From Desulfonatronaceae bacterium UBA663 (GTDB lineage Bacteria; Desulfobacterota; Desulfovibrionia; Desulfovibrionales; Desulfonatronaceae), in contig DBNV01000058.1 of the NCBI GenBank assembly GCA_002299865.1, positions 1 through 14,840 on the forward strand: a stretch of DNA of 14,840 nucleotides, read 5' to 3'. The notes beneath the pieces are model-generated. The model was given only the letters and a program-made list of their open reading frames with translations. It was not told where the DNA came from and made no database searches. The position numbers and the translations under genes are program-made. Numbering within the stretch: the stretch's first letter is position 1; each line of letters starts with the position of its first letter. Shown piece after piece: positions 5,191 through 12,144 of the stretch.

Positions 5191-6425
5191 GACTGCTCCA
5201 GCATCCACTGGGTTTCATCGTACATCCAGGCCGCGGCCCCGTTTTCGGTCGCGACGTCGCGGGGCGTTATCCCCAGGCAATGACCGCGCAACAGCTCTCG
5301 TACCGCCTCCCGTTCCTTGCTTTTCGGCAACTCACCGCACTGCGGGTGAAGCTTAAGACCGAAATCATCCACCCTGCTTTTCAAAAGGCACAGCTCTGCG
5401 GGCGGGTCAGGAGGCGAAGTTCGTCCGGCCAAGCCGGGTCCGGCCATGGCTGCCAGCACGGTTTTATGCGTGAAAGGCAGCAAACAGGCCGTGTCCTGGT
5501 CGCAAGGCTGGGATTCCAAGCAGGGGGCGCAGGCCCGTCCGGCCTGCCAGACCAGATGGCCTGCGCCGTAGGGTCCTGTTTCAAAACACCAAGCCGAGGA
5601 GAGAAAAAAGGCCGTGACCGGGGTCCCCAGGTGCGCGGCCAAGTGCATGATTCCAGTGTCCGGGGTGAGCAAGAGATCCAGTTGACCCAGCACTTCCATA
5701 AGATCGTTCCATTTGGTGCGTCCGCTCAGGTCGCGTACTCGGGTCTGCAGGGCCGGGGGCAAGGCCCTCTGCAGCTGCCTGGCCGCGGGCCGCTCCGCCT
5801 CCGTGCCCAGCAAGTACGCCGGACCGGCGGTTGCGTGCAGGGCTGCGGCCAGAATTTGCGACAGCACAGGCACGGGCAGGGATCGCCGGGCATCTCGGCC
5901 GGCCAGGGCCACGCCGATGCCGTTGCCTTTGGCCACAGCTGCGGGATTGACCGCTTGCGGTTCCAATGCCGGTTGGAGGAAATACCCCCAGTAGTCCATG
6001 AGGTTCAAGGGATTGACCGACCGGCGCCGGGTCAGGCGAAAGACCATGTCCGGCCAGGCTCCCCGCAGGGCTTGGCCGTGACGCCATTGATACCCAAAGA
6101 CCTGCTCCGGCGCAAACAATCCGGCCAGGATGTAATTGAAGCCGGAGTGGTTCAGGTTGAAGACGCGCTCAAAACTGGCCTCCCGCCATTGCCTGAACAC
6201 GGGCCGGCAGCCCTGCAGCAATCGCTCCGGCTCCGGGCGCTGACCGTGCACGGGCAAGCCATGGACATGCACGCCCGGATAGATCAGTTCGGCTAAAGAG
6301 ACCAGACTCACGTCCACGGCCAGATGCACCACGGCCCTGGGCCTGGCTTGCAGCCCCCGGACCAGGCGTTTGCTCTGGATGATGTCCCCGAAGCGCGCCA
6401 GTTGGATGACAAGGTAGGTGTTCAT
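5187..6425 (-). CDS. Glycosyltransferase family 9 (heptosyltransferase-like)
   Basis: A 412-residue GT-B enzyme of the family that includes the ADP-heptose:LPS heptosyltransferases. N-terminal YLVIQLARFGDIIQSKRLVRGL (residues 4-25) is the usual acceptor-side strand-loop-helix. LTPDTGIMHLAAHLGTPV (253-270) is the nucleotide-sugar signature with D256 and H261. A Cys cluster follows (C299, C302, C308, C314), a pattern seen in this GT9 branch. About 100 residues of C-terminal extension lie beyond the catalytic core and are not recognised. It is the first gene of the minus-strand set and overlaps the CgeB-like gene by 4 bp (ATGA), so the two enzymes probably act on one glycan. No Shine-Dalgarno precedes the start. 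No lipid A or core genes are nearby, so heptose is not proven. Confidence 0.88.
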   Translation of the reverse strand: MNTYLVIQLARFGDIIQSKRLVRGLQARPRAVVHLAVDVSLVSLAELIYPGVHVHGLPVHGQRPEPERLLQGCRPVFRQWREASFERVFNLNHSGFNYILAGLFAPEQVFGYQWRHGQALRGAWPDMVFRLTRRRSVNPLNLMDYWGYFLQPALEPQAVNPAAVAKGNGIGVALAGRDARRSLPVPVLSQILAAALHATAGPAYLLGTEAERPAARQLQRALPPALQTRVRDLSGRTKWNDLMEVLGQLDLLLTPDTGIMHLAAHLGTPVTAFFLSSAWCFETGPYGAGHLVWQAGRACAPCLESQPCDQDTACLLPFTHKTVLAAMAGPGLAGRTSPPDPPAELCLLKSRVDDFGLKLHPQCGELPKSKEREAVRELLRGHCLGITPRDVATENGAAAWMYDETQWMLEQS

Positions 6426-6531
6426 GGTTGGACAGGAGGTGGCTGCTCTGTTTGATCTGGGATGTCATGGTAGCGGCATTCAGGGCCTAGTGTCCACACG
6501 GCATCGCCGGGACATCGACCCAAATACGCAC

Positions 6532-6560
6532 TTGCCAGGACCGAAAATATGACTTATGGG
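6532..6560 (+). promoter_or_regulatory. Candidate sigma-70 promoter for the rpsB operon
   Basis: TTGCCA (6532-6537) is separated by 17 bp from TATGGG (6555-6560), giving a fair -35 and a partial -10. It lies about 120 bp before the rpsB start, leaving a leader long enough for S2-type autogenous control. The rest of the 255-bp divergent intergenic region (6426-6680) shows no gene and no convincing promoter for the GT9 gene on the other strand. Confidence 0.4.
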
Positions 6561-6680
6561 CAAGCGCTTCAAAATTCGCACATCCCTGTGTGGCCCATGG
6601 GGTCTTTTCGCATCGGGCGGAAGCTTAGACGGGTGCAAATCCGGGGATGGAGGCGCAACCCTTTTGGCAAGGAGTCAACC

Positions 6681-7478
6681 ATGGCTTACATGACAATGAA
6701 ACAGATGCTGGAGACCGGCGTGCATTTCGGTCACCAGACCCGACGCTGGAATCCCAAAATGCGGCCCTACATTTTCGGTGCGCGCAACGGCATCCACATC
6801 ATCGACCTGCAGCAGACCGTGAAGATGTTTCAGAAGGCCTACGATTTCATCGCCGAAACCGTGGCCCAGGGCGGCAAGATCATTTTCGTGGGCACCAAGC
6901 CCCAGGCTCGGGAAACCATCAAGCAAGAGGCGGTCCGGGTAGGGATGTTTTCCGTGACCCATCGCTGGATGGGCGGCACCCTGACCAACTTCCAGACCAT
7001 CCGCAACAGCATCTCCCGCCTGAAGAAGCTGGAAGGCATGTTCGAGGACGGGACCATCAATCGTTTCGTCAAAAAGGAAATCGTGTACATGGAGCGCGAG
7101 GTGAAAAAATTGAACCTGGCCCTGGGCGGCATCAAGGCGATGGAATCTTTGCCCCAGGCCGCGTTCATTATCGACCCGAACCGGGAAGCCATCGCCGTGC
7201 AGGAATGCCGCAAGCTGAACATTCCCGTGGTCGGCGTGGTGGATACCAATTGCGACCCGGACCAGATCGATTTCATCATCCCCGGCAACGACGACGCCAT
7301 CCGCGCAATCAAGCTGTTTTCCTCCAGCATTGCCGAGGCGTGCATTGAGGGCGCCGCTAGGAGGCGGGATACGGTCGGCGCGGCGGAGAAAGTAGAAGGC
7401 GAAACCGCGGCCGATGCCCGGGAAAAACCGGAAGTCGAAGCAGTTGTCGGCGATGAAGAGATCATGGAGGAGGAGTAA
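6681..7478 (+). CDS. rpsB: 30S ribosomal protein S2
   Basis: A 265-residue S2, a late-assembling small-subunit protein that helps bind S1 and mRNA. The N-terminus MKQMLETGVHFGHQTRRWNPKM and the segments FVGTKPQARE, HRWMGGTLTNF and DTNCDPDQIDFIIPGNDDA are diagnostic. The ATG at 6681 is chosen because GGAG lies 6 bp upstream and the protein then begins as S2 should; the 44 extra codons upstream to 6549 have no S2 character. The C-terminal 35 or so residues are a Glu-rich tail ending EEIMEEE, longer than the E. coli end. Its GAA/GAG codons double as the ribosome binding site of tsf, whose ATG touches the stop codon. It is the first gene of the long plus-strand operon. Assignment is secure. Confidence 0.97.
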   Translation: MAYMTMKQMLETGVHFGHQTRRWNPKMRPYIFGARNGIHIIDLQQTVKMFQKAYDFIAETVAQGGKIIFVGTKPQARETIKQEAVRVGMFSVTHRWMGGTLTNFQTIRNSISRLKKLEGMFEDGTINRFVKKEIVYMEREVKKLNLALGGIKAMESLPQAAFIIDPNREAIAVQECRKLNIPVVGVVDTNCDPDQIDFIIPGNDDAIRAIKLFSSSIAEACIEGAARRRDTVGAAEKVEGETAADAREKPEVEAVVGDEEIMEEE

Positions 7479-8081
7479 ATGAGCGTTTCAGCCCAATCAG
7501 TAAAGGAACTGCGCGAAAAAACCGGCGCGGGCATGATGGATTGCAAAAAGGCCCTGCAGGAGTGCGGCGGATGCCAGGAAAAATCCCTGCTTTGGCTGCG
7601 GGAAAAAGGGTTGGCCAAGGCCCGGAAAAAGTCCGGACGGGCGACATCCCAGGGATATATCGGCTCCTACATCCATTCCAACGGCAAGATCGGAGTCATG
7701 GTGGAACTCAAGTGCGAGACGGATTTCGTGGCCAAGAACGCAATCTTTCTCGAGCTGGCCAAGAACCTGGCCATGCAGGTGGCGGCCACCGCGCCGTTGT
7801 GCGTCGCTGCGGAGGACATTTCCGAGGACGTGCTGGAACGGGAGCGGCAGGTTTACACCCATCAGACCCGTGACGAGGGCAAACCGGAAAACATCATTCC
7901 CAAGATCGTCGAAGGGCGAATGAAGAAGTTCGCCCAGGAGGTATGTCTGCTGGAACAGGCCTATATCAAGGACGATGCCAAGAAGGTGAAGGACCTGATC
8001 ACTGAAGCCATCGCGGTGCTGGGCGAGAACATCCAGGTGGGACGCATCGTCCGGCTGGCCTTGGGCGAGGACGCAGCGTAG
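7479..8081 (+). CDS. tsf: Elongation factor Ts, short form
   Basis: This is the nucleotide-exchange factor that reloads EF-Tu with GTP. It has 200 residues, the short form with one core domain like Thermus EF-Ts, rather than the roughly 280 of E. coli. The N-terminal UBA-like domain carries VKELREKTGAGMMDCKKAL (8-26), and the EF-Tu contact motif TDFVAKN is at 81-87. Unusually, the segment normally reading like EAGGDxEKA is ECGGCQEKS, giving a CxxC at C29-C32 with C22 nearby. The ATG abuts the rpsB stop, and GGAGGAGG in the rpsB tail provides the ribosome binding site, so tsf is coupled to rpsB. Assignment is secure; the meaning of the cysteines is unknown. Confidence 0.96.
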   Translation: MSVSAQSVKELREKTGAGMMDCKKALQECGGCQEKSLLWLREKGLAKARKKSGRATSQGYIGSYIHSNGKIGVMVELKCETDFVAKNAIFLELAKNLAMQVAATAPLCVAAEDISEDVLERERQVYTHQTRDEGKPENIIPKIVEGRMKKFAQEVCLLEQAYIKDDAKKVKDLITEAIAVLGENIQVGRIVRLALGEDAA

Positions 8082-8086
8082 CCCTT

Positions 8087-8809
8087 ATGCCGGCCCTCCA
8101 TTATCCTAGGGTCCTGCTGAAAATCAGCGGCGAGGCTTTGGCCGGATCCAAGACTTTCGGCATTGATCCCGCGACCATCGAAACCTTTTGCCGGGAGATT
8201 GTGGACGTCGCGGATTTGGGCATTGAACTGGCCCTGGTCATCGGCGGAGGGAACATCTTTCGCGGGCTCTTTGCCGCGTCCCAGGGCATGGACCGGGCCG
8301 GGGCCGATTACATGGGCATGCTGGCCACGGTCATCAACTCTCTGGCCGTGCAGGACGGGCTGGAGAAGCTCGGTCTGGCCACCAGGGTGATGACCGCATT
8401 CCCCATGCAACAGGTGGCCGAACCGTACATTCGGCGCAGGGCTATCCGGCACCTGGAAAAAAAACGGGTGGTCATCTGCGCGGCCGGTACGGGCAATCCC
8501 TTCTTCACTACGGACACGGCCGCCGTGCTGCGGGGCGCTGAACTCAAGGTTCAGGCCATTCTCAAAGCCACCAAGGTGGACGGCGTTTACGACAAAGATC
8601 CCCAAAAACATGACGACGCCAAGATGTTCAGCCGGATCACCTACATCGACATCCTGAAGAAACGGTTGCGGGTCATGGATTCCACGGCCATTTCCCTGGC
8701 CATGGACAATGTCCTGCCCATCGTGGTCTTCAACCTGTTCACGGAGGGCAACATCAAGCGCGTGGTGTTGGGAGAGAGTACGGGCACTCTGGTCAAAGGA
8801 GGAGAATAG
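8087..8809 (+). CDS. pyrH: Uridylate kinase (UMP kinase)
   Basis: A 240-residue bacterial UMP kinase of the amino-acid-kinase fold, normally a hexamer regulated by GTP and UTP. It makes UDP for nucleic acids and UDP-sugars. VLLKISGEALAG is at 10-21, the phosphate-binding GGGNIFRG at 53-60, ADYMGMLATVINSLAVQDGLE near 73-93, and KVDGVYDKDPQKH with RVMDSTAISLAMDN in the C-terminal half. The length is typical. The gap to tsf is 5 bp and no Shine-Dalgarno precedes the ATG, so translation probably depends on coupling to tsf. The start is nonetheless fixed by the conserved N-terminus. Position between tsf and frr is the classic bacterial order. Confidence 0.97.
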   Translation: MPALHYPRVLLKISGEALAGSKTFGIDPATIETFCREIVDVADLGIELALVIGGGNIFRGLFAASQGMDRAGADYMGMLATVINSLAVQDGLEKLGLATRVMTAFPMQQVAEPYIRRRAIRHLEKKRVVICAAGTGNPFFTTDTAAVLRGAELKVQAILKATKVDGVYDKDPQKHDDAKMFSRITYIDILKKRLRVMDSTAISLAMDNVLPIVVFNLFTEGNIKRVVLGESTGTLVKGGE

Positions 8810-8811
8810 TC

Positions 8812-9366
8812 ATGGCATCCGTTTTGGACGACAGCAGGCAGCGCATGGAAAAAACACTGCAAGGCCTGGACAGGGATTTCAGACGCCTGCGCACCGGACG
8901 GGCCTCTACGGCCCTGTTGGAGGGGGTCAAGGTCGACTACTACGGAACCCCCACGCCCATTGAGCAGTTGGCTTCCATTTCCGTGCCGGACGCGCGCACG
9001 ATTTCCATCCAGCCTTGGGACAGAGCCGCGTTCAAGGACGTGGAAAAGGCCATTCAAAAATCTGAATTGGGTCTCAATCCTCTCAACGACGGCAAGGTCA
9101 TCCGGGTGAACATTCCGCCCTTGACCGAGGAACGGCGGAAGGAACTGGCCAAAGTGGCCAAAAAATTCACCGAGGATGCCAAGGTCGGTGTGCGCAACGT
9201 GCGCCGGGAGGCCAACGACGCCTTGAAGAAGCAGGAAAAAAACAAGGAAATCACGGAAGACGAACTGCGCAAGTTCCAGGATGAGGTCCAGAAGTTGACC
9301 GACGAGTTCATAGCCAAGGCCGACGCTGCCCTGGCCGCCAAGGAAAAGGAAATCATGGAGATCTGA
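8812..9366 (+). CDS. frr: Ribosome recycling factor
   Basis: A 184-residue tRNA-shaped protein that splits post-termination ribosomes together with EF-G. The three-helix bundle begins with RMEKTLQGLDRDFRRLRTGRAST (11-33), containing the RTGRA ribosome-contact motif. The small beta/alpha domain includes VDYYGTPTPIEQLASISVPDARTISIQPWD. The last helices are rich in Lys/Glu (NVRREANDALKKQEKNKEITEDE). Length is standard. AAAGGAGGAG ends 6 bp before the ATG and overlaps the end of pyrH, one of the strongest binding sites in the operon. The gap to pyrH is 2 bp. Assignment is secure. Confidence 0.97.
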   Translation: MASVLDDSRQRMEKTLQGLDRDFRRLRTGRASTALLEGVKVDYYGTPTPIEQLASISVPDARTISIQPWDRAAFKDVEKAIQKSELGLNPLNDGKVIRVNIPPLTEERRKELAKVAKKFTEDAKVGVRNVRREANDALKKQEKNKEITEDELRKFQDEVQKLTDEFIAKADAALAAKEKEIMEI

Positions 9367-9372
9367 AAGGTC

Positions 9373-10092
9373 TTGTCTAGTCTTCCCGAACATATCGCCA
9401 TCATCATGGACGGCAACGGCCGCTGGGCCACGCGGCACGGCCTGCCCCGCACCGAAGGACACAAGGCCGGCATTCGGTCGGCGCGGGCCATTGTCATGGC
9501 CTGTCGCAAACTGAGCATCCCGTACGTCACTTTCTACGCTTTTTCCAAGGAGAATTGGCGACGTCCCGAGGAGGAAGTCGCCTTCCTCTTTGATCTGCTC
9601 GTCAGATATTTAAACGATGAACTGGACTCTTTGCTGGAGCGGGATATTCGTCTGTGCGTGCTCGGAGAATGGGCGGACCTGCCCTTTGTCCTGCGCCAGG
9701 CGCTCAAGCATGTCTGTTCCAAAACCAAGCAGTGCAAGGCCATGACCGTGAACCTGGCCTTGAACTATTCCGGCCGCGAGGAAATCACCAGGGCCTGCGC
9801 GAGGCTCGTGCAGAAGGGCATCCCCGCGTCCGAAATCACGCCGGAACGTTTCTCCGAGTGTCTGGACACCGCGGGCCAGCCTGACCCGGATCTGATCATC
9901 CGCACCAGCGGAGAACAACGTCTGAGCAATTTCCTGCTTTATCAGGTCGCGTACAGCGAATTCTACTTCACCCCGGTGCTGTGGCCCGATTTTGACGAAG
10001 CCTGCCTGCGGGAGGCCCTGGAGGTATTTGCCAAGCGTTCGCGACGCTTCGGCGGCCTGGATCAATTCGACAAGGATAACGGGAGCGTATGA
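9373..10092 (+). CDS. uppS: Undecaprenyl diphosphate synthase (cis-prenyltransferase)
   Basis: A 239-residue cis-prenyltransferase that extends farnesyl diphosphate with isopentenyl diphosphate to C55-PP, the carrier for peptidoglycan and surface glycans. Catalytic HIAIIMDGNGRWA is at 7-19 with D13; YAFSKENWRRPEEEV follows near 56-70. The C-terminal signature DLIIRTSGEQRLSNFLLYQVAYSEFYF holds the substrate Arg/Glu pair. The start must be TTG at 9373: the frr stop lies in frame only 3 codons upstream, and the next ATG would remove the start of the catalytic motif. AAAGG is only 2 bp away, a poor spacing, so expression is probably low and coupled. The stop overlaps the cdsA start (ATGA). It consumes IPP made through the downstream dxr. 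Confidence 0.95.
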   Translation: MSSLPEHIAIIMDGNGRWATRHGLPRTEGHKAGIRSARAIVMACRKLSIPYVTFYAFSKENWRRPEEEVAFLFDLLVRYLNDELDSLLERDIRLCVLGEWADLPFVLRQALKHVCSKTKQCKAMTVNLALNYSGREEITRACARLVQKGIPASEITPERFSECLDTAGQPDPDLIIRTSGEQRLSNFLLYQVAYSEFYFTPVLWPDFDEACLREALEVFAKRSRRFGGLDQFDKDNGSV

Positions 10093-10883
10093 TTCTCTCC
10101 GCCCATCACAAGCGCCTGCTGACCGGTTTGTTGTCCCTCCCTGTGCTGCTGTGGACTCTTTATCACGGCGGCACGCCCCTGCTTGTGCTCCTGCTGCTTA
10201 TTTCCGGGCTGGGCCAGTGGGAATTCTACTCCATGTTCTGGCCCCGGGAGAAGACAGCCTGGAAACTGGTCGGTATCGGAGCAGGCACCCTGTTTTTGCT
10301 GGCCGCCGGGCTCTACCAACAGGCGGTCTTGGCGTTGTCCCTGCTGTTTTGCCTGTTCAGCCTGATTTTTCTCTTCGCCTACAGCCGGAATCCTCAAAAC
10401 AGTGATTTCAGACAGGTCCAGACCCTTTTTTTGGGGTGCTGTTACCTGCCGCTGCTGCTCCATCCGGCCCTCCAGTTGGTTTGGCCCGAACTGCTCCTGG
10501 TCATTGCCGCGGCCTTTTTCTCGGACACGGCGGCCTATTACGCCGGCTCCTTCTGGGGCAAGCGCCATGTCTGGCCGGTCATTAGTCCGAAAAAAACCTG
10601 GGTTGGCAGTTTCGCTGGACTGGTCGCCAGCATGATGGCCTGCCTGGTGATCGGCAAAGTCTGGGGGCACGCTGGGGTGTTCGCCCTTTTGGGCCTTGGC
10701 GTGGCGTTGAACCTGGCCGCCCAGTTCGGCGATTTTTTTGAGTCCGCCCTGAAGCGTTCCCGAGGCCTTAAGGATTCCGGATCAATCCTGCCCGGATACG
10801 GCGGCCTGTTGGATCGCATCGACAGCCTGCTTTTTGTGCTTCCTGTTTACGGCCTGCTGCGTCTTGTCCATCCTTTTTTCTGA
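10089..10883 (+). CDS. cdsA: Phosphatidate cytidylyltransferase (CDP-diglyceride synthase)
   Basis: A 264-residue inner-membrane enzyme making CDP-diacylglycerol from CTP and phosphatidate, the branch point of phospholipid synthesis. It is highly hydrophobic with about seven or eight helices. FFSDTAAYYAGSFWGKR and SPKKTWVGSFAGL lie in the middle. The C-terminal signature runs SALKRSRGLKDSGSILPGYGGLLDRID, with the metal-binding KD and DR..D residues present. In the classic pattern the residue before GG is His (PGHGG); here codon TAC gives Tyr. The ATG overlaps the uppS stop by 4 bp. dxr follows after 17 bp. Assignment is secure and the variant is noted separately. Confidence 0.95.
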   Translation: MILSAHHKRLLTGLLSLPVLLWTLYHGGTPLLVLLLLISGLGQWEFYSMFWPREKTAWKLVGIGAGTLFLLAAGLYQQAVLALSLLFCLFSLIFLFAYSRNPQNSDFRQVQTLFLGCCYLPLLLHPALQLVWPELLLVIAAAFFSDTAAYYAGSFWGKRHVWPVISPKKTWVGSFAGLVASMMACLVIGKVWGHAGVFALLGLGVALNLAAQFGDFFESALKRSRGLKDSGSILPGYGGLLDRIDSLLFVLPVYGLLRLVHPFF

Positions 10884-10900
10884 TCCATGTCTTAAAGTCC

Positions 10901-12127
10901 ATGTCCCAGCAATCAGGCGTTGCCTATATTAGCTCCTTGCCTACGGGTGGCGGCAATACGCCCAGATCCCTGGTCATTCTGGGCAGTACCGGTTCCATCG
11001 GCCGGAGCGCCATGGAAGTTCTGGCCGAACATCCGGAACGGTTCCGAATCATCGGTTTGGCTGCGGGCCGCAACGCCCGGCTGCTGGCGTCCCAGGCCGT
11101 GTTCTGGCGTCCGCCGCTTTTGGCGGTGCTGGATCAAATTGTTGCCGCTGAACTTATGGATCTTCTCCCGGAAGACTATCGGCCGGAAATTGTATCCGGA
11201 CCTGCGGGATTTGAGCGGCTGGCCGAACTGCCCGAAGCGGAAATGGTGCTCAGCGCCCAGGTGGGTGCGGCCGGCCTGCCTGCCACCTTGGCTGCGGCCC
11301 GGGCCGGGAAGATCATTGCCTTGGCCAACAAGGAATCCCTTGTGCTGGCCGGAAGCTTGATTCGAGAGATTTGCGGCCGGACAGGAGCCGCGATTTTGCC
11401 CGTGGACTCCGAACACAACGCTGTGTTCCAGGTCCTGCGAGGCGAGGCTGCCGGGGATGTGCGCAGGATCATTCTCACGGCTTCAGGGGGCCCGTTCCGG
11501 CATTTGCCCGGACAGAAGTTTGCCGACGTCACCGCCGCCCAGGCACTCAGTCATCCCAACTGGTCCATGGGCCCCAAAATCAGCGTGGACTCGGCCACCT
11601 TGATGAATAAAGGCCTGGAAATCATTGAGGCCTGCCATCTGTTCGGCTTGCGACTGGAACAGATGGACGTGGTGATCCATCCGCAAAGCCTGGTCCATTC
11701 CCTGGTGGAATTTTCCGACCGTTCTCTGCTGGCCCATCTTGGCCCTCCGGACATGCGCGTGCCAATATCCTACTGCCTGGGCTGGCCCCGTCGGTTGGAA
11801 CTGAGCCTTAAGCCTTTGGACCTGCTCCGGGTCGGCTGCTTGACCTTTGAGCCGCCTCGGTCCAAACTCTTTCCGTGTCTGGCGCTTTGCAGGCAGGCTT
11901 TTGCCGCGGGGCAAAGCCACTGCGTGGTGCTTAACGCGGCCAATGAAGCCGCCGTGGAGCTGTTTCTTCAAGGACGAATCCGCTTCTTGGACGTGGCCGC
12001 CCTAATTCAAAAGGCCATGGACGCTCATTCCGGAGATCAGGTTGACGGTCTGGAGGCGATCATGGGCTTGAGCGAACGCACCTCGGCGCATGTGCGGCAC
12101 TGGGCCGCCCAAACTGATCCGCTCTGA
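10901..12127 (+). CDS. dxr: 1-deoxy-D-xylulose 5-phosphate reductoisomerase
   Basis: A 408-residue NADPH-dependent enzyme converting DXP to MEP, the committed step of the non-mevalonate isoprenoid pathway. NADPH-binding GSTGSIG is at 28-34 and LANKESLV at 141-148. The metal ligands are D169 and E171 in PVDSEHNAVFQ and E240 in LMNKGLEIIEA, corresponding to E. coli D150, E152 and E231. TASGGPFR, HPNWSMGPKISVDSATLMNKG and IHPQSLVHS are all intact. The N-terminus has about 20 residues before the Rossmann strand, a little longer than usual. No strong Shine-Dalgarno precedes the ATG, and no alternative start fits better. It supplies precursor for uppS in the same operon. Assignment is secure. Confidence 0.97.
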   Translation: MSQQSGVAYISSLPTGGGNTPRSLVILGSTGSIGRSAMEVLAEHPERFRIIGLAAGRNARLLASQAVFWRPPLLAVLDQIVAAELMDLLPEDYRPEIVSGPAGFERLAELPEAEMVLSAQVGAAGLPATLAAARAGKIIALANKESLVLAGSLIREICGRTGAAILPVDSEHNAVFQVLRGEAAGDVRRIILTASGGPFRHLPGQKFADVTAAQALSHPNWSMGPKISVDSATLMNKGLEIIEACHLFGLRLEQMDVVIHPQSLVHSLVEFSDRSLLAHLGPPDMRVPISYCLGWPRRLELSLKPLDLLRVGCLTFEPPRSKLFPCLALCRQAFAAGQSHCVVLNAANEAAVELFLQGRIRFLDVAALIQKAMDAHSGDQVDGLEAIMGLSERTSAHVRHWAAQTDPL

Positions 12128-12144
12128 TTCCGGATTTATTTTTT

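Noticed and set aside
5280..6296. 338-codon plus-strand frame opposite the GT9 gene
   Set aside because: Low-complexity Gly/Gln/Arg translation typical of GC-rich antisense frames; the minus strand carries clear GT9 motifs.
6549..6680. 44-codon N-terminal extension of rpsB
   Set aside because: No S2 similarity, and a good Shine-Dalgarno directly precedes the ATG at 6681; the candidate promoter -10 would lie inside the extension.
6839..7618. 259-codon minus-strand frame opposite rpsB and tsf
   Set aside because: Crosses two well-defined genes and has a Ser-rich antisense composition without motifs.
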